NCBI GenBank assembly: GCA_050084515.1
Contig: CM114272.1
Location: 20,646,001 to 20,710,000 of the forward strand
Length of the DNA: 64,000 nt
Reading direction: 5' to 3'
From: Blasia pusilla
Lineage: Eukaryota > Marchantiophyta > Marchantiopsida > Blasiales
Shown: positions 22,699-35,735 of the stretch, piece after piece
How the letters are laid out: every line of letters starts with the position of its first letter
Numbering within the stretch: position 1 is the stretch's first letter
Program-made: the position numbers and the translations under genes
The notes under the pieces: model-generated
Database searches by the model: none
The model's input: the letters and a program-made list of their open reading frames with translations, nothing else
What the model was told of the DNA's origin: nothing

Positions 22699-24684
22699 AT
22701 GGCGGACTTCTTTGACATGCCTCAACCAAATATCCAAACTCGTGATTTATCTATTTCGCGTCTAGAAGAAGAAGAACTCTCCTACGATCATGATATTCTT
22801 TGTGAACGTGTGAGAGCAGGAGAGATGTCTTTAAATGATGGACAACGCGCGATTTGGGAAGTTGTTTGTAATGCTTTTCGCGATATCTTACAGGATGCGC
22901 CACCTTCTGTAAGTGGATATTATATATAGTATATTTTATTATTAATTTCTTACACTTTTTATTTATTTAAGTTTTCTTTTAAAGTGCTTTTCTGTGATGA
23001 AAAATATGGATTTTTCAGGCAAAACTTTTCTTTATCGATGGTCCTGGCGGAACAAGAAAAACATTTTTGTACAACCTTCTTCTTGCAATGGTACGGAGCG
23101 AGGGTCATATAGCTCTTGCAGTTGCATCTTCGGGGATTGCCGCTTTATTATTGGATGGAGGTCGTACTACTCATTCTCGATTCAAGATTCCTATCCAAGT
23201 ACATGAAAGTTCCACTTGCAAGTAAGTCTAGATTTAAGATTTATTTTCCTTTTATGGCATGCATATTATTGTTTTATTTTTTGATTATCCTTCATAAATG
23301 TTCCTCAGATATTGTTTGTTATCGATTTTCCAGCCTATCGGTCAATAGTCCTATGGCCCGCCTTATACAAAAGGCGAAGTTGATCGTGTGGGATGAAGCT
23401 CCTATGACGCATCGTCACGCTTTTGAGGCTGTTAATCGTACTTTCCAAGATATCATGGGTTTGATGGATCCTCGATTACGAGATTTGCCTTTTGGGGGGA
23501 AAATCATTTTATTTGGTGGTGACTTTCGACAACTTCTTCCAGTTGTTCGTCGTGGAGATCGTGCAACACTTGGGAGATCTCCTATTTGGTTTGACGTGAG
23601 ATTATTGAAACTCACTACCAACATGAGAGTCAATACTGTACAAGGTATTAAAGGATAAACCTAATATTTCACCTTTTTCATTTCATGTGGTTTTTGTTTA
23701 TTTATAATATTTACTAATTTCTTCATTTTATATTTATTATCAGGATATGCACGAGAAGAGCAAGAAACCTTTGCAAAGTGGTTATTAGAGGTAGGAGAGG
23801 GTCGTGTACCGTTACATTTGGACCTTGGAGAGGATTTTATACAAGTTCTGGATGCGATAATTGTTAAAACCACAAGGATCAATGATTTCATTGACATTGT
23901 TTATGGACACGATGTTAATAAGTGGAGTGATATTGATTTCTTGAGGGGTACATCCATTTTGTCAACTAAGAATACTAGTGTGGATATTATAAACGGAGAA
24001 ATCATGTCTCGATTTCCAGGAGAGGTAATATTCATATTCTTGAATATCATTATTCTATTTTGATTGTTCTACTGCTACACTTTTCTATGATCTCTCTTAT
24101 TTTAATGATTTATTTTGTTTTTGCAGGAGCATACCTTCTTGAGTGCTGATTCTGTTTCTGACGATGAGATGAGACTTGTTTATCCAACAGAATTTTTGAA
24201 TACATGTTTACCATCTGGATTGCCACCTCATTGTTTGACTTTGAAGATTGGAGCTCCGATAATGCTATTACGGAATATGAATGGAGCAAAGGGACAAGCA
24301 AACGGGACTCGGCTGGTGATAGCTGGCTTTAGTCGACATCTTATAGATGCAACAATTATCACGGGAAAAAACATTGGAGCTGGAGTTTTCATTCCACGCA
24401 TTCCATTGATTGCTTCTGATTCTGGCCTATCTTTTGATTTACGACGATTTCAATTTCCTATCCGTCCTGCTTTTGCAATGACTATTAATAAGTCTCAAGG
24501 TCAAACATTAGATAGAGTTGGTATTTACTTGCCCAATCCAATATTTTCTCATGGGCAATTGTATGTTGCCTTGTCAAGAGTAGGCTCAAGGAATTATATT
24601 CATATTATGACAGATAATGAAAACGCTACTAACAAAATAGGTATTTACACTAGAAATGTTGTATATAATGAAGTACTGAATTAA
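22699..24684 (+). pseudogene. Helitron Pif1-type helicase domain
   Basis: This domain unwinds DNA 5'-3' for rolling-circle transfer. Exon 1 (22699-22920) has SLNDGQRAIWEVV (Q motif). The next exon, from about 23019, reads FFIDGPGGTRKTFLYN, the Walker A loop with Arg in place of the second Gly of the usual GTGKT. Walker B is LIVWDEAPM (about 23380), followed by ILFGGDFRQLLPVV. The final exon (24115-24684) has GAPIMLLRN, FAMTINKSQGQTLDRVG and LYVALSRV, the C-terminal helicase motifs, and ends at TAA 24682-24684. Introns are AT-rich. The Walker A change would be expected to hurt ATP hydrolysis. Confidence 0.88.
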
Positions 24685-24790
24685 ATTAAAATCACATTAT
24701 ATGTGTGAAATTTAATATTGACCCATATTTTCTAAATTTTGTAATGCTTCACTTATCCGTATGATTAATTTTATATATGCTAAATTTTGA

Positions 24791-24821
24791 TGCCGGTGCA
24801 TCGCACGGGCATTCTTACTAG
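24791..24821 (+). repeat. Helitron 3' terminus: hairpin plus CTAG
   Basis: A GC-rich imperfect hairpin, GCCGGTGC then ATC then GCACGGGC, is followed by 9 AT-rich bases and CTAG (24818-24821), with T as the next base. This matches the known Helitron rule of a subterminal hairpin, a CTRR end and insertion between A and T. Confidence 0.88.
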
Positions 24822-25954
24822 TACTTATTATATTGATAGACATTTGTTTCTATAAGAGTTGACTTACTCTAACATCCACACAAATTTGTATTGACATCCA
24901 AGCTATGAGTCCATGGCTAGAGAATGCAAAGAGTAAAGTTTAGAAATGTTTGAGCCACCAAGACATGTATCAGAATCGTGGTAACCATATTTACATCGAC
25001 CTAAGATCTTAATTAATGGTGTTGTTAAGTAGAAAACATGGAAGGTACGTACTTATGCTAATATATCCTAAACCCTAAGACACTCTCAGTAGTAGACTTA
25101 AAAAGAGGATAAAAAGAAAAGAAAGGCAACAACATCCTATTAGATTATTTGGAATTTTTTCAGCTTCAGTCACAAATATTTTTATTAATAACTTAACTAA
25201 AAAGGTAGATACATGTCTATATTATTCTATGTTCAAATGTTAATATATGCAAAAGATACATATTTCACTTCAAGATCTTTATATATTAAAATATTTTCCC
25301 CAAAAAAGTAAAAGACACAAAAGTGGTGTCCAATTATAGAAGGTTTCAATCCATGAAAAGATATCTTTTGTCTAGCATGAAGATTCAAATTACCAAATAA
25401 AAAATATTTCCTCTTGATTGGAACTTCCTAAATTAGGAAAAAATAGGGAATAAAACTGGATGGGATAACCTATCAAAAGTGGAAAAAATGAGGACTCAAG
25501 GAGTCGACTAACTCCAACTTTCGTTTTTTAAAGTTAGATTTTAGAGAGATTCCCTTTAAGGGAACCCCTCTAAAACCTATTGTTACCAAGAAAACATCCA
25601 CTTTGCCAAGAGCAATACTAGGAATATTTATTACAAATGGGCCTCTAGTAATGATGTCTCCTATGGCTAGAGTGTAACTTAAATTTAAGCCTAAGGTCTG
25701 GGTGCCCTAACAAAAATTGGAATGGAAATTTTTTTCTTTATAGCAATAGGGAATTTTTAGGATTTTTTTTCTCCATAGTAACTTTATATGAGCCTAGAAA
25801 AAAACCATCAATCCTCAAATGGAGAAGATGCTCTCGTGTTGAACAAAGGGCCTAGTGTGATGTGTGAGCAAATCAAACGCCCACATATCATGAAGCTATT
25901 GGGATAGCCATCGAGCGCAAGTTTTGGAGGGATAGTTGCATGCGCATCTCCCCT
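24822..25954. other. AT-rich spacer, no gene seen
   Basis: AT-rich sequence without recognisable reading frames or element ends. Confidence 0.55.
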
Positions 25955-27780
25955 ATCATGTGCATACACATCGCTAAAAACTCCACATCATTGATTATAT
26001 CTACATTCCAAACATCACCAATTTCCCAAAAAATTGGTAGATCCATACACAAACAAAAATATACGTATGCATATATACCAAGACTACACAAAAAATCAAA
26101 GAAAAGTGGCATACCTAGCCATATCCACTCGTAAATCTACATTGGCATATTGAGCCACATCCATCCTTTGCCATAAGAGAATCCACACTCTAGTACTCAA
26201 GCTCTAGCAAACCCTAAACTCCCAAATGCTCCAAAGGCTCAACATGAGAAAGATGGCTCGTCAAAGCCATCTTTCCCACCTTATATATTTCCTCGGGAAG
26301 AGCTAAAAGAGATCTTTCTCCAAAATAGCCCTAAAAATGATAAGTTATGCATATGAATTACCATGTGACCATTGAATCGGTCAACGAGTCATATGTCCCA
26401 AAATAGCAAAAGGGGTAAATTTTTGAAAACAAAAATCCTCTTGTAATGGATTTGTTGCTAACCTCATCCAACACCCCAAGATAACCCATTGACCCTCTAC
26501 GTAGCCCATTCACAAAGTAGAACTCAACTTGTTAGCTAACTAGAATGTGAGAATTGTCGTGCACATATATATAATTATCACATCTATACACCAAACATCA
26601 CTGATTTTACCAACACATAGGTGGATCCACACATTATACAAAAATATACTTACAAATTTTCACCAAGACCACCTTATCGCCCCCCTAATTAGCAATTAGG
26701 TCTTCTAACTCAAAGTAACACACATCATATGGACATGATCTAAGCTTACTATACTACCCTATACAAATATGGGACATAACAATCGTCCTATGGGGATCGC
26801 ATGAAAAGAGGAGGCTAGACACAACATGAATTAAAACTTCCCTATGAATGCGATACGCTAGTTACTTAACACCTCCGCCAATGCACCATAATAATTGAGC
26901 ATGGAATCTAGAAATGTGTAAGCTCCTCCCTTGCTTGCCTTGCCGATAGTGGCACCAACTTCATCAACTTGGAGAAAATGCGCTATCATGAGCAATACGT
27001 ACCTATGATGATGACCCGTAAATGACTAAGGCCTTGCGAAATCTAGACTCTACCGATCCTCTAATTCCATGATTAACAAAGGATGTAGTTTTGGATTGGG
27101 AGCATTGAAGGATGCTTGTACATACTCAATCACAAACCATACATCTAGCTACAAAATATTGTACCCAAGTATGCATGCAATGCCACTAATATTACACCTA
27201 GAGTCAACTAGAGATATTATGCCTTACTTACGAATGACCATGCCATGCAATACGTATTTTTTGGAAAGGATGAAGTACTATCCGTACTCTATTATCCTTG
27301 CACGCCTATAAAAATATGTCTCCTCCCACTTGAACCTCATGGGTCTCTATAGGATATGATTCCAATCCCTAGCACTCACCTGGCTCTTTATGACGCCAAT
27401 ATGCATTACGACTACTCGTCACCTCCTCACTGACCTTCAGATCTAAAGACTCATCATCATACCCCATAATTAGAGTTACTACTTGCGACTAATCTCATAT
27501 AGTCATCCAACGTAGGAATGTAGATGTATGCCGACTAGAGACCATCTTCTCATCATTCTCGGCATGCCATCGAGCTCTTGTATCGTCTCTCTCACTCGGA
27601 TATGGTTTTTGACTCAACCCATTTGCATTTATGTTCAATCAACCAAGCCAATGAACCATCTGAAAGTCAAAATCCTATAATAATAGAGCCCACTTGGCAA
27701 GCTTCCTTGTAAGCTTTTTGAACTCCATCAACCAACTCAATGGTTGAGGAGGATGTAATATAGATGGATTTTAGAAATAT
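25955..27780 (-). mobile_element. eroded copy of the methyltransferase/PHD gypsy, 3' part
   Basis: Read on the - strand, 27780-27600 matches the RNase H end of copy 1 (a stretch equivalent to KWLMES-KLTKK and DDLSRN), 27480-27350 matches the spacer before integrase, and 26700-26684 matches the polypurine region (AGGGGGGCGAT) just before an LTR. An LTR-like segment runs 26684 to about 25957, again with related ~125-bp start and end blocks. Most of integrase and the PHD finger is missing. The copy is much more AT-rich than copies 1 and 2, as expected of an old methylated element. Confidence 0.7.
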
Positions 27781-29740
27781 TGGGAGCCAATGTCTTGCGA
27801 GGTCAAAGTAGAGCTTGAAGACAAAGTGATATTTGAAGACTTTAAATTATATCTTGAGTTGAAAGTATTCTTGGGATATGTCAAGCTGTTTATGTATATA
27901 TGTTCTATAATTCACAAGAAAAATGGATCCTAGATATGAAGATGATGGCTTAAGTATGGTGGGTAATAATATGGAATTGCATGATAATGTGAACACTTGT
28001 AAAAAGTCAATGTAATATTTTTTGTTTTTTGAAAGTAGAAGGATTTTCCGTGAAGCATTGAGATGTGATAGAGAATTGTTAAACATGGTATTTTGTAATT
28101 AAAGGTTTGAATATTTAGTAATTTTTTTACTTGAGATCTTAAAACTTTTAGATGGTGCAACTTATTTCCCATCGAAAGCCTAAAGACAAATTCAATCTTC
28201 CATTAAACTTTGAGAAGTCTTAGAGATGTATGCGTATCAAAGATTATACGATGCCTATTATGGTAGATTTTTGAGAAGATTTTTATGCTCATATTGTCAA
28301 ATATTTCTCCAATACTAGCTTCTTACATATTAGAAGTTTTCATTTTTATAAAATTTAGATGTCCATTTTATTACTTGAAAATATTTACCTACCTACTTAT
28401 GGAAGCTATGGTCCATCCATGAAGGCTTTGACATAATCTCGAAAAAAAATTCATCGATTTGATTTTAGAAAAAAAGGAATTATCTCTTAAGACTAGTAAA
28501 TATATGGAAATTGAGCTCTCAATCATATTTTTTAGATGAATTCATTGTAATAAAATTTTCAATATAAGGTATTTTAAACACTACGTAAATCTATTTCTTT
28601 AATCACTTACACCATTTTCTTTCTAATTGGAATAGTTAAATTCTTCCCAGAAAATTTCTTTTTTATTTAAAAGAAACTTTCATTTTCAATCCTGGATAAG
28701 GAATTTCATTCCCTTCCAAAATTTTTGACAACTTATAGTTTATCCCCGTATGCCCTTATCCACTTTGAATTTTTTTATCATAAATAGGAATTTGGAGGGA
28801 AGAAATGTTCACCAAGACTATTTCAATGAAACTCATAAGACCAATTTGGTGCAATCTGCTTTTTTTTTTCATAAGCTTATTGGGTATGTCCGTCGACATG
28901 TTAGTTCCATAGACGGATAAGTCCGTTTCTGTGCAACCTTGATATAGAGAGGCATATCTTGATTCTTAAGGTGTGTGAAGTTTACAATTCAATTTGGACT
29001 TCATTATTTATTTTCCGGGATTTGGAGTTCCCTTGACATACTAATGTGGATTGGACAAGGATTGAAGGATCACCCAAGGTTTAGACGAAAAAAGAAATCC
29101 AAATTTTGGAAATCAACATCTCTGAAAATTTGGCCTTCGTAATATTTTCCTGTTGTCAAATGATAGTGACTAGAAGCAAAAGCCGTCAATGCCTTAGCAA
29201 CCATTCTCAAGGACCTAAGCAGTGTACCAACCTATTTAGTTGTATTGGTAGCCATCCTCCCGGGCATGGGCCACGACGAGGAAGGTGGATACCCGTGAGA
29301 ACACACTCAATTGTGGCACTAAGCGCCTAAACCAAGGTCGTATGGAAACGGACATGCCCAAGATTCCCTTGAGAGGTTTTTTTAGCTCGGTGGCCCGCGG
29401 GCTCGGAATAAAGAAGGCAATGATGAAATGGGTGTGGTCCATAATGCTCCATAAAAAAGAACTTAGTATACATGGAAACTTAATGCCCATAAGAGAGATG
29501 TTCAAGCGTCACACTTGTATGCCTGTATTATTAAGAATTTGAAATAGATGGAATTAAACTCAAGCAGGAAAATTGCACTCACAAGGGGGCAATTCTCGAC
29601 AAGATGCCAAGAGAATAACTATGAAAGTATGTTTGGAAAAATAAAAAAATTTAGAAGAAGTTGAGTTTCCTACATCACTCCTTGTGAGAAGCTCTCACAA
29701 ATAATTAATTAATTTCCTCCAATTGATGGAGAAACGTAAA
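27781..29740. other. AT-rich spacer, no gene seen
   Basis: Low-complexity AT-rich DNA. Frames here are short and without recognisable content. Probably decayed repeat sequence. Confidence 0.55.
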
Positions 29741-32119
29741 AGCTACGTCTTTTGCTCATTTTTTCCTTTTCTTTTCCCCGAATCAAAAAACGCCGACGAC
29801 ATATCCCGACCCACGAGGGGGACGGAGTTCATGCAATGAAAGAACGCGGAAAACAGACGCGGCAGTCCTTCTCAAGCAGTCCCTCGATGATGCTCGATCA
29901 TATGATGTTCGTCTTCTACACGGGGACTGCAAATGTGTACATGTGGTTGACTAGTTATTCTCAAGCAGAGAAGTTATGGAGTCCGGAGTCCGGACCTTGG
30001 GATTCCTGGTCTTTCCATAGACAAAAGTGCGTCAATAATTCTGCACGTCAGTCCCGCATGTGGCTTGCCCCCATTATATCCGAGGGACAAGTTGGAGGTG
30101 CTGTAGACTGTCTCTACACAGTACTCAAGTATCGCTCATGAATTCTTCGTCCGATAGTCTGCGAGTACGTGTAGTTCCACCGTGAAATGAATGTGTGCCG
30201 TTATCCCTATCGCCAGTTCCAAGTGGATTCCTCATTTACACATTTTGCATGATCGGGGAACTTCTGGCTGAAGGCGGATCCGCTTCGCTTTTTCTTTTCC
30301 TCCCGGAGGTCTGATACGCCTTGTAAGCCGACACTCGGGTTCGATATTCACAGAGGCTTATCGCATCATGATCACGGTTTGATTTCGGTCGAGGACAAAA
30401 GAGCAATCGATGGAAAGTGCGGCGATTCACCGTCGTCCTATCTCCTCGTAAATGTAACGTCTGATACTGCAGCTTGATGAATTGCACGGCCGGCGAACTG
30501 AGCGCTGTGCGGGTCCGCCCTTGCCCGTATGACACCCGCTGAACGAAAGTAGAGTTGACGCTCGTAGGCTTTTCGAGGTTGGCGCAAGCGCCGAACCTGG
30601 GCATCCACATCGTGGTCGATATTTGCTGCTTCGCAACGACGTGCAACTGTGCATACGCAGTCGCGCCGATTAGACCCGGTCGACTAAGAACTCAAGCTAC
30701 CGCACATTTGCCTCGGGATCGATGATTCCCAAAGCTGCATCAGTCCATCTCCGTCCACCTCGTGATCATGGCCTGCAACGATGCGATGCACTCTCTCTGT
30801 ACAACCAGTAATCATAGCCTCCCTTTGTCTCCGCCGTCAATTGTGGACGGTGGACCATCGCTTCGCCTCATCTTGGCTGATCCGGCTTGCCTTGCTGACC
30901 TAGACGTCTTGGCTTCTCATGCCCATCCCTCGCCATCCGTAGATCTCTGAGTGCGCACTTCATGCGTGGACTTACATGAATTTACAACGTGTGTCGCCGG
31001 CCGTAAGCGAAATTCCTGGTTAGTTTCTAAAACCGAAAAAACTTTCAACGGTTGCTATATTTCGTATGTATCTTTTGAAATTCGAGAATCCATTCAGCTG
31101 ATTCACAGCGCCTCCTTTTAGAAATCATTGAAAATTGCCAGGCCCGGGCACCCGGGGACGGAGGCGGGGGCGGTGGTGAAGCAGTTGCAATTGATTGTAG
31201 AGGGAGAGAGAGACTGCTCCGCCCTGCGTGATGCAACTATAAGTGCTTCCACTCCAGATTGTAATCACACTCAACTGCCTCTCGGAGATCTGAAGCCTGT
31301 TAGGTGGGTGTCCGGCTGTGTACGATTGCAATTGCCGGACCATCCTCGCAGACTCTGGCACTCGTAGGTCTCCCTCTCTTTCCTCTCATTCCTTGTTCTC
31401 GTATGATGATGGGAATTAGTCACCTGTGCAAAATTCACACCAGAAATAGCGGCAGCCTTTGGTGCAATTGCTAAACTGTTAACACCAGAGCCCTCTATCA
31501 CGTTCGGTATTCTAGGTTCGCTGTCCAAAGCTGTTAGTAGCGTATCGGGGATCCCTATCAGATAAGAAATACACTGTGGTGACGAGAAGCTCAGCTTCCA
31601 GACTCTAGATGGTCAGCCAGCCCTCATGAGAGCCTCCCCCTCCTCCCACACACTACCTTCTTCCTCTCTCTGCACTTAACCTAGGCTCTACACTCTTGCA
31701 CAGTCTATGATTGGAGCGCTCACTCGTACAGATCTCTCTTCACTTTTCCTTTCTGCTCCCGTCGGTCACGTATTCGACAAGTATAGTGTCTGTCTCACAC
31801 AAAAAGATCCGTCTTCACTTCCTTCCAAAGTCGGTCACTGGCACCGTTCAGGTCGCAAACTGTATCTCTGTCATGTCCACTCGTCCGCTGAGAGCTATCG
31901 CGCTGGATCTAGATGCATATCGCGCCCAGTTCATCTTACTTTTCACCGTTTTAGTTTGATTTCTACAATGGCACTCTCCTGCCACGGTTGGCAGTCGTTT
32001 CGATACCTTTTACTGTCATCAGATTTGCCTTGTGGTGCGGAAAATGGAGTAATAACCTGATGTTCTTAAAGCTAATGGTTTTAATTGTCGCTTCATTGTT
32101 TATGGCTTGGTACAGAGAA
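29741..32119. other. GC-richer region upstream of the expansin
   Basis: Composition rises from about 29.75 kb, as in other gene-bearing plant DNA. Frames of up to 136 codons exist on both strands without recognisable domains. The last part presumably holds the expansin promoter and 5' UTR; I could not assign a TATA box or start with confidence. Confidence 0.45.
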
Positions 32120-33369
32120 ATGGCAGGACTCAAGAGTGGAAGGGAGCAACAACTTTGGGTGCCCCTCGGCAAAATTTTTCTGTTTTGTTGTCAAGCTGTT
32201 TTAGTGAGCTCCTATGGAGGTGTGTGGACGTCTACGGATTGGATGGATGCACACGCAACCTTCTATGGCGGTCAAGACGCACAAGGAACCATGGGTAAGT
32301 GTGAGAGTTTGATTTGAGAGTACTTTGTACAAATTTTAAGAAGGATGACATTTCTCGTAATCATTGATTTGCTATGATATGATTTCAGATATTCAAATCC
32401 GTAATTCGATTTGATTTGTGTTAAATTTTGAGAGTGTCTTGAATTTTTCAGGTGGCGCTTGTGGTTATGGTAACCTCTATTCTCTGGGATACGGAACTGC
32501 TTCCACGGCCCTTAGTAACGCCCTATTCAATAACGGACTCTCTTGCGGTGCATGTTTTCAAATTGTATGCAATTTGGGACAAACTAATTGGTGTTACCAA
32601 GGACAGAGCATAACCGTGACAGCCACCAACGCTTGTCCTCCGGGTTCCGAAGGAGGATGGTGTGACCCTCCAAGAAGTCACTTCGACTTGTCATATCCCA
32701 TGTTCCAACAATTAGCCCAACCCATTGGAGGAGTAATTCCCGTTCAGTACCGGAGGTATGATACCGAATTTTCAAGTTATAAGCTAATCATCGTTGATAG
32801 TAACCTTTATTACATTGGCCAAGTCAAGCGACTGCGATTCCAATTTTACAGATTGCTCGCAGTTCATGAAAATGCAGTTGGTGTGTGAAACGTAGTTGCC
32901 TGTGGATATAATCGTATTTCTCGTTATGATTTTAAGAGCATAGTTTTAGTATAATTCGACGTGTACATGTTGCACCGCATTGTGGACGACAGTTAGCCAA
33001 TGACCTCCTTGCTGCCAGGATGCTCAACATAATTCGTTCGCTTTCTTGTCGTGCAGGGTTTCATGCGTTAAGACTGGAGGAATCCGCTTCACTATAAATG
33101 GAAATCCATGGTTCGATCTTGTGCTCGTGTACAATGTGGCTGGAGGAGGAGATGTTGCCGGGCTCGCAGTTAAAGGCTCTAACACCGACTGGTATTACAT
33201 GAAACAGAACTGGGGTCAAAACTGGGAATGCAGTGGGCAACCCCATCTCGTCGGCCAAGCCCTCTCCTTCCGAGTCATTCTAGGCAGTGGGGAATCGAAA
33301 GACTTCTATGCAGTTGCCGACCAAAACTGGTTGTATCAGCTGACTTATGAGGCGGATGGTAATTTCTAG
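32120..33369 (+). CDS. alpha-expansin (EXPA), three exons
   Basis: Expansins loosen plant cell walls without hydrolysis and are secreted. Exons: 32120-32294, 32452-32755, 33057-33369; introns have GT-AG ends and fall after TMG and inside the RR-V codon pair, which I recall as the two classic EXPA intron sites. Total 263 codons, the usual EXPA length. The hydrophobic leader [15 protein letters not shown] is a likely signal peptide. The GH45-like domain follows: [59 protein letters not shown] (HFD motif) and IPVQYRR. The CBM63-like domain shows [15 protein letters not shown] and NWGQNWEC. All expected cysteines appear present and the frame is intact. An upstream in-frame ATG at 32102 (and 31988) is possible; 32120 gives the most ordinary leader. 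Confidence 0.93.
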
Positions 33370-33593
33370 TTGACGATTTCGGCACATTTTAGTGGACTTC
33401 GTGTGTGACATGGATTTTCATGTCGGTACGCCACGATGTTTGCTGATAACTGAGCTTCTTTAGAGTGCCCAACTCGGAGCGTTGCCAAGCAGAGGAGGCG
33501 TGTGAATTTGGAAGTTTGGGGGGCACCCAACCTCCTTAGTTTCGCCCACTGTCTGGCGGCCAAAAGGAGAACAATCTTCCGCTGCCCTGAGGA

Positions 33594-34250
33594 TGCTGAG
33601 GCGGTTGTTATACCACCCGCTCCGACTGATTTGCAGATTTTCTTTCTTTTCATGGAAGCCGAGGTGCTCGTATTGAAAGACGCCCGCTCCCATGCCGAGG
33701 TGGTTGTGCTACACAACCACCTCGGCATGATCTGTAGTCTTTTTTTTTTTCTTTTCCTTGATGGAAGCTGAGGTGCTCGCTTTGACAGGCGCCCGCTCCC
33801 ATGCGAAGGTGGTCGATTTATACCACCCGCTCCCACTGATCTGTAGATTTTTTTGGTTTTTTGTTCGATGGAATCTGAGGTGCTCGCGATGGATGGCGCC
33901 CGCTCCCATGCCGAGGTTGTTGTTTTATACCACCCGCTCCAACTGATCTGTAGATTTTCTTGGTGTTTTCTGCAATGGAATCTGAGGTGCTCGCCATGGA
34001 AGGCGCCCGATTCCATGCTGCGGCAGTTTTTATGCACCATCCGCTGCAAATGATCTGTAGATTTCTTCTCGTCGGATGGAAGCTGAGGTGCTCGCCATGA
34101 AGCTCCTACACCCAACTCAAGAGCGTGTAAAAACAATGGAAGCTGAGGCGCTTGCTCTGGACAGGCACCCGCCCCATTATACTTTGTACAATTATGGAAG
34201 CAGATCGTGGTGCTCGCTTCATCAGCCGCCCGATCCCTTTCATGCATAGG
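33594..34250. repeat. ~107-bp minisatellite downstream of the expansin
   Basis: Units start GAAGCTGAGGTGCTCGC (or GAATCTGAGG) at about 33655, 33764, 33871, 33978, 34079, 34139 and 34197, with a partial unit before. Spacing is 109, 107, 107, 101, 60 and 58, so the last units are truncated. Each unit contains a CGCCCGCTCCCATGC block and ends GATCTGTAGATTTTCTT. It begins about 225 bp after the expansin stop, in or beyond its 3' UTR. Confidence 0.9.
33691..33729. repeat. perfect 18-bp hairpin inside one minisatellite unit
   Basis: Arms 33691-33708 and 33712-33729 are perfect reverse complements around a 3-base loop. The left arm CATGCCGAGGTGGTTGTG is the normal unit sequence; the right arm replaces the block found in the other units. 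Confidence 0.92.
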
Positions 34251-35735
34251 GAAAAGAACTTCTTGAAGAATTGATATTTCCATCCATGCCCAGAAACAGA
34301 GGTATCGAAAAATACCCGCTCTGGACGAAATCGGATTCGGTAAAGATTTTGGACGTAATCCAGTTGGTTGAAGATTGAAGCTAGAAATGTTGTTTTGGAT
34401 TTCCAGGGTATGGTCTGTAGCCACTGAATGAAACTTTATTTGGAGATTGTGGAAGGATGTTTGCCACCCACTCCAATTGCCAGGGTTGATTTTCGGATCA
34501 CTCGTAAGTTGTGATAGTGAAGTAGAAAGGAAAAAAAAAGGTTTTCCAGGATCTTTGTATGAAACTGGGCAACGTTGGACTCTATGTTAGATTCTGATAT
34601 ACACCAGTTTTGAAATATAATAAAAGAGCATGTGATGGCTCTACTCTTGGAAACGAACGGGTTTGACGTTTACTAATGTTTAGGGTTGAGAAGTGAGAAA
34701 TTACTTCATCGCTTAGACCGTCCATTCCATCTCCGCCACATGAGATATTTGCAATGGAATTATCACTAAGTGTAATGGAATCATCACTGCCCATCTCCTT
34801 GGCGATTTCGATTGAGGTACACTATGAATTTTTTTTTGAGTAAACTATGAAAAAAAAATGGTGCGATTTCCACTCTCATGGCGAACTGGGGTCTCATATA
34901 ATTTGACAGCGAAGAAGGATCATGAATAAGCATCGAAAGAAGGAATTTGTAAATTATGAGAGGTAGAAAATATGGAAGAAAAAAAAATTTTGTAGTTGAT
35001 ACAATTTTGTGGGTACGAAAATTTTAGATTTTAGATTAGTTCATAAAATAGGTGTGCTAAATTCTTATATTTATCACACTAGATACTTTATGATTTAGGT
35101 TGTCATATTAGGAATATGATTATTCAATGTTCCATGTTATGATTAGGCCTCTCAAAATTTTTCTTCATTTGATGTATTACTTCGGATATATATTTTTAGA
35201 TCACTAGTAAATATTCTCCTTCTCATACAATCACATACCTCATATGCGGATGTTGTGTAACATCCAAGTTCTCAAACATTATGAGCATTATGTTAGAATA
35301 TTTCTCTGTGTTGAGCACAAATTCTTAGCCACACCAACGGAATCGAGCCTCATCACCTGTTCAAAATTCTTGATGAATGGATAGAGATAAATTTGGCTCT
35401 TGTCCATAGAACACAAAATAGGGTAAAAAGGATGCAAAGGATACTTATGGGCAAAACCAATAGTCCATCGCCCACCATAATACTCTGTAGTCCTAATCCC
35501 TAAGTAATCTCTTTGATAGCCATACTTCCAAGAGCCCGGTCGGACAATCTCAGATCCTTGTCGGTCAATTTTTGGTTTTGTGGAGTGCGCCACAACAAAG
35601 TCCGTGGCTTTGTTAAGCGTCCCTTTGAGTCTTTGGGGGGCCCTTTGGATCCACGCATATTAAGTGCAAACCTATTTTCATCATCTAGAAACTCTCTCGC
35701 CTAGGCCATCGTCTTTAAGTTGATCTCACAATCTA
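34251..35735. other. AT-rich spacer
   Basis: No gene or repeat end recognised, except short A/T runs. Frames are short and without domain content. Confidence 0.5.

Larger units (their letters stand above)
17880..24821 (+). mobile_element. Helitron rolling-circle transposon, near complete but frameshifted
   Basis: Helitrons move by a Rep nuclease/helicase. In order: repeated small N-terminal exons (17880-19000), a large exon (about 19110-19937), the Rep domain with HUH motif and two-tyrosine motif (19974-21580), a Pif1-type helicase (22699-24684) and a 3' end (24791-24821) with hairpin and CTAG followed by T. The 5' end is uncertain, so the start given is the first codon region. At least two frameshifts and one TGG-to-TGA stop break Rep, so this copy is probably dead or very recently disabled; the helicase exons are largely open. 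Confidence 0.88.

Noticed and set aside
33366-34424. 352-codon open frame on the - strand, downstream of the expansin
   Set aside because: It runs through the ~107-bp minisatellite, whose unit length lets neighbouring units stay open by chance. The translation is just the repeat read backwards, with no domain.
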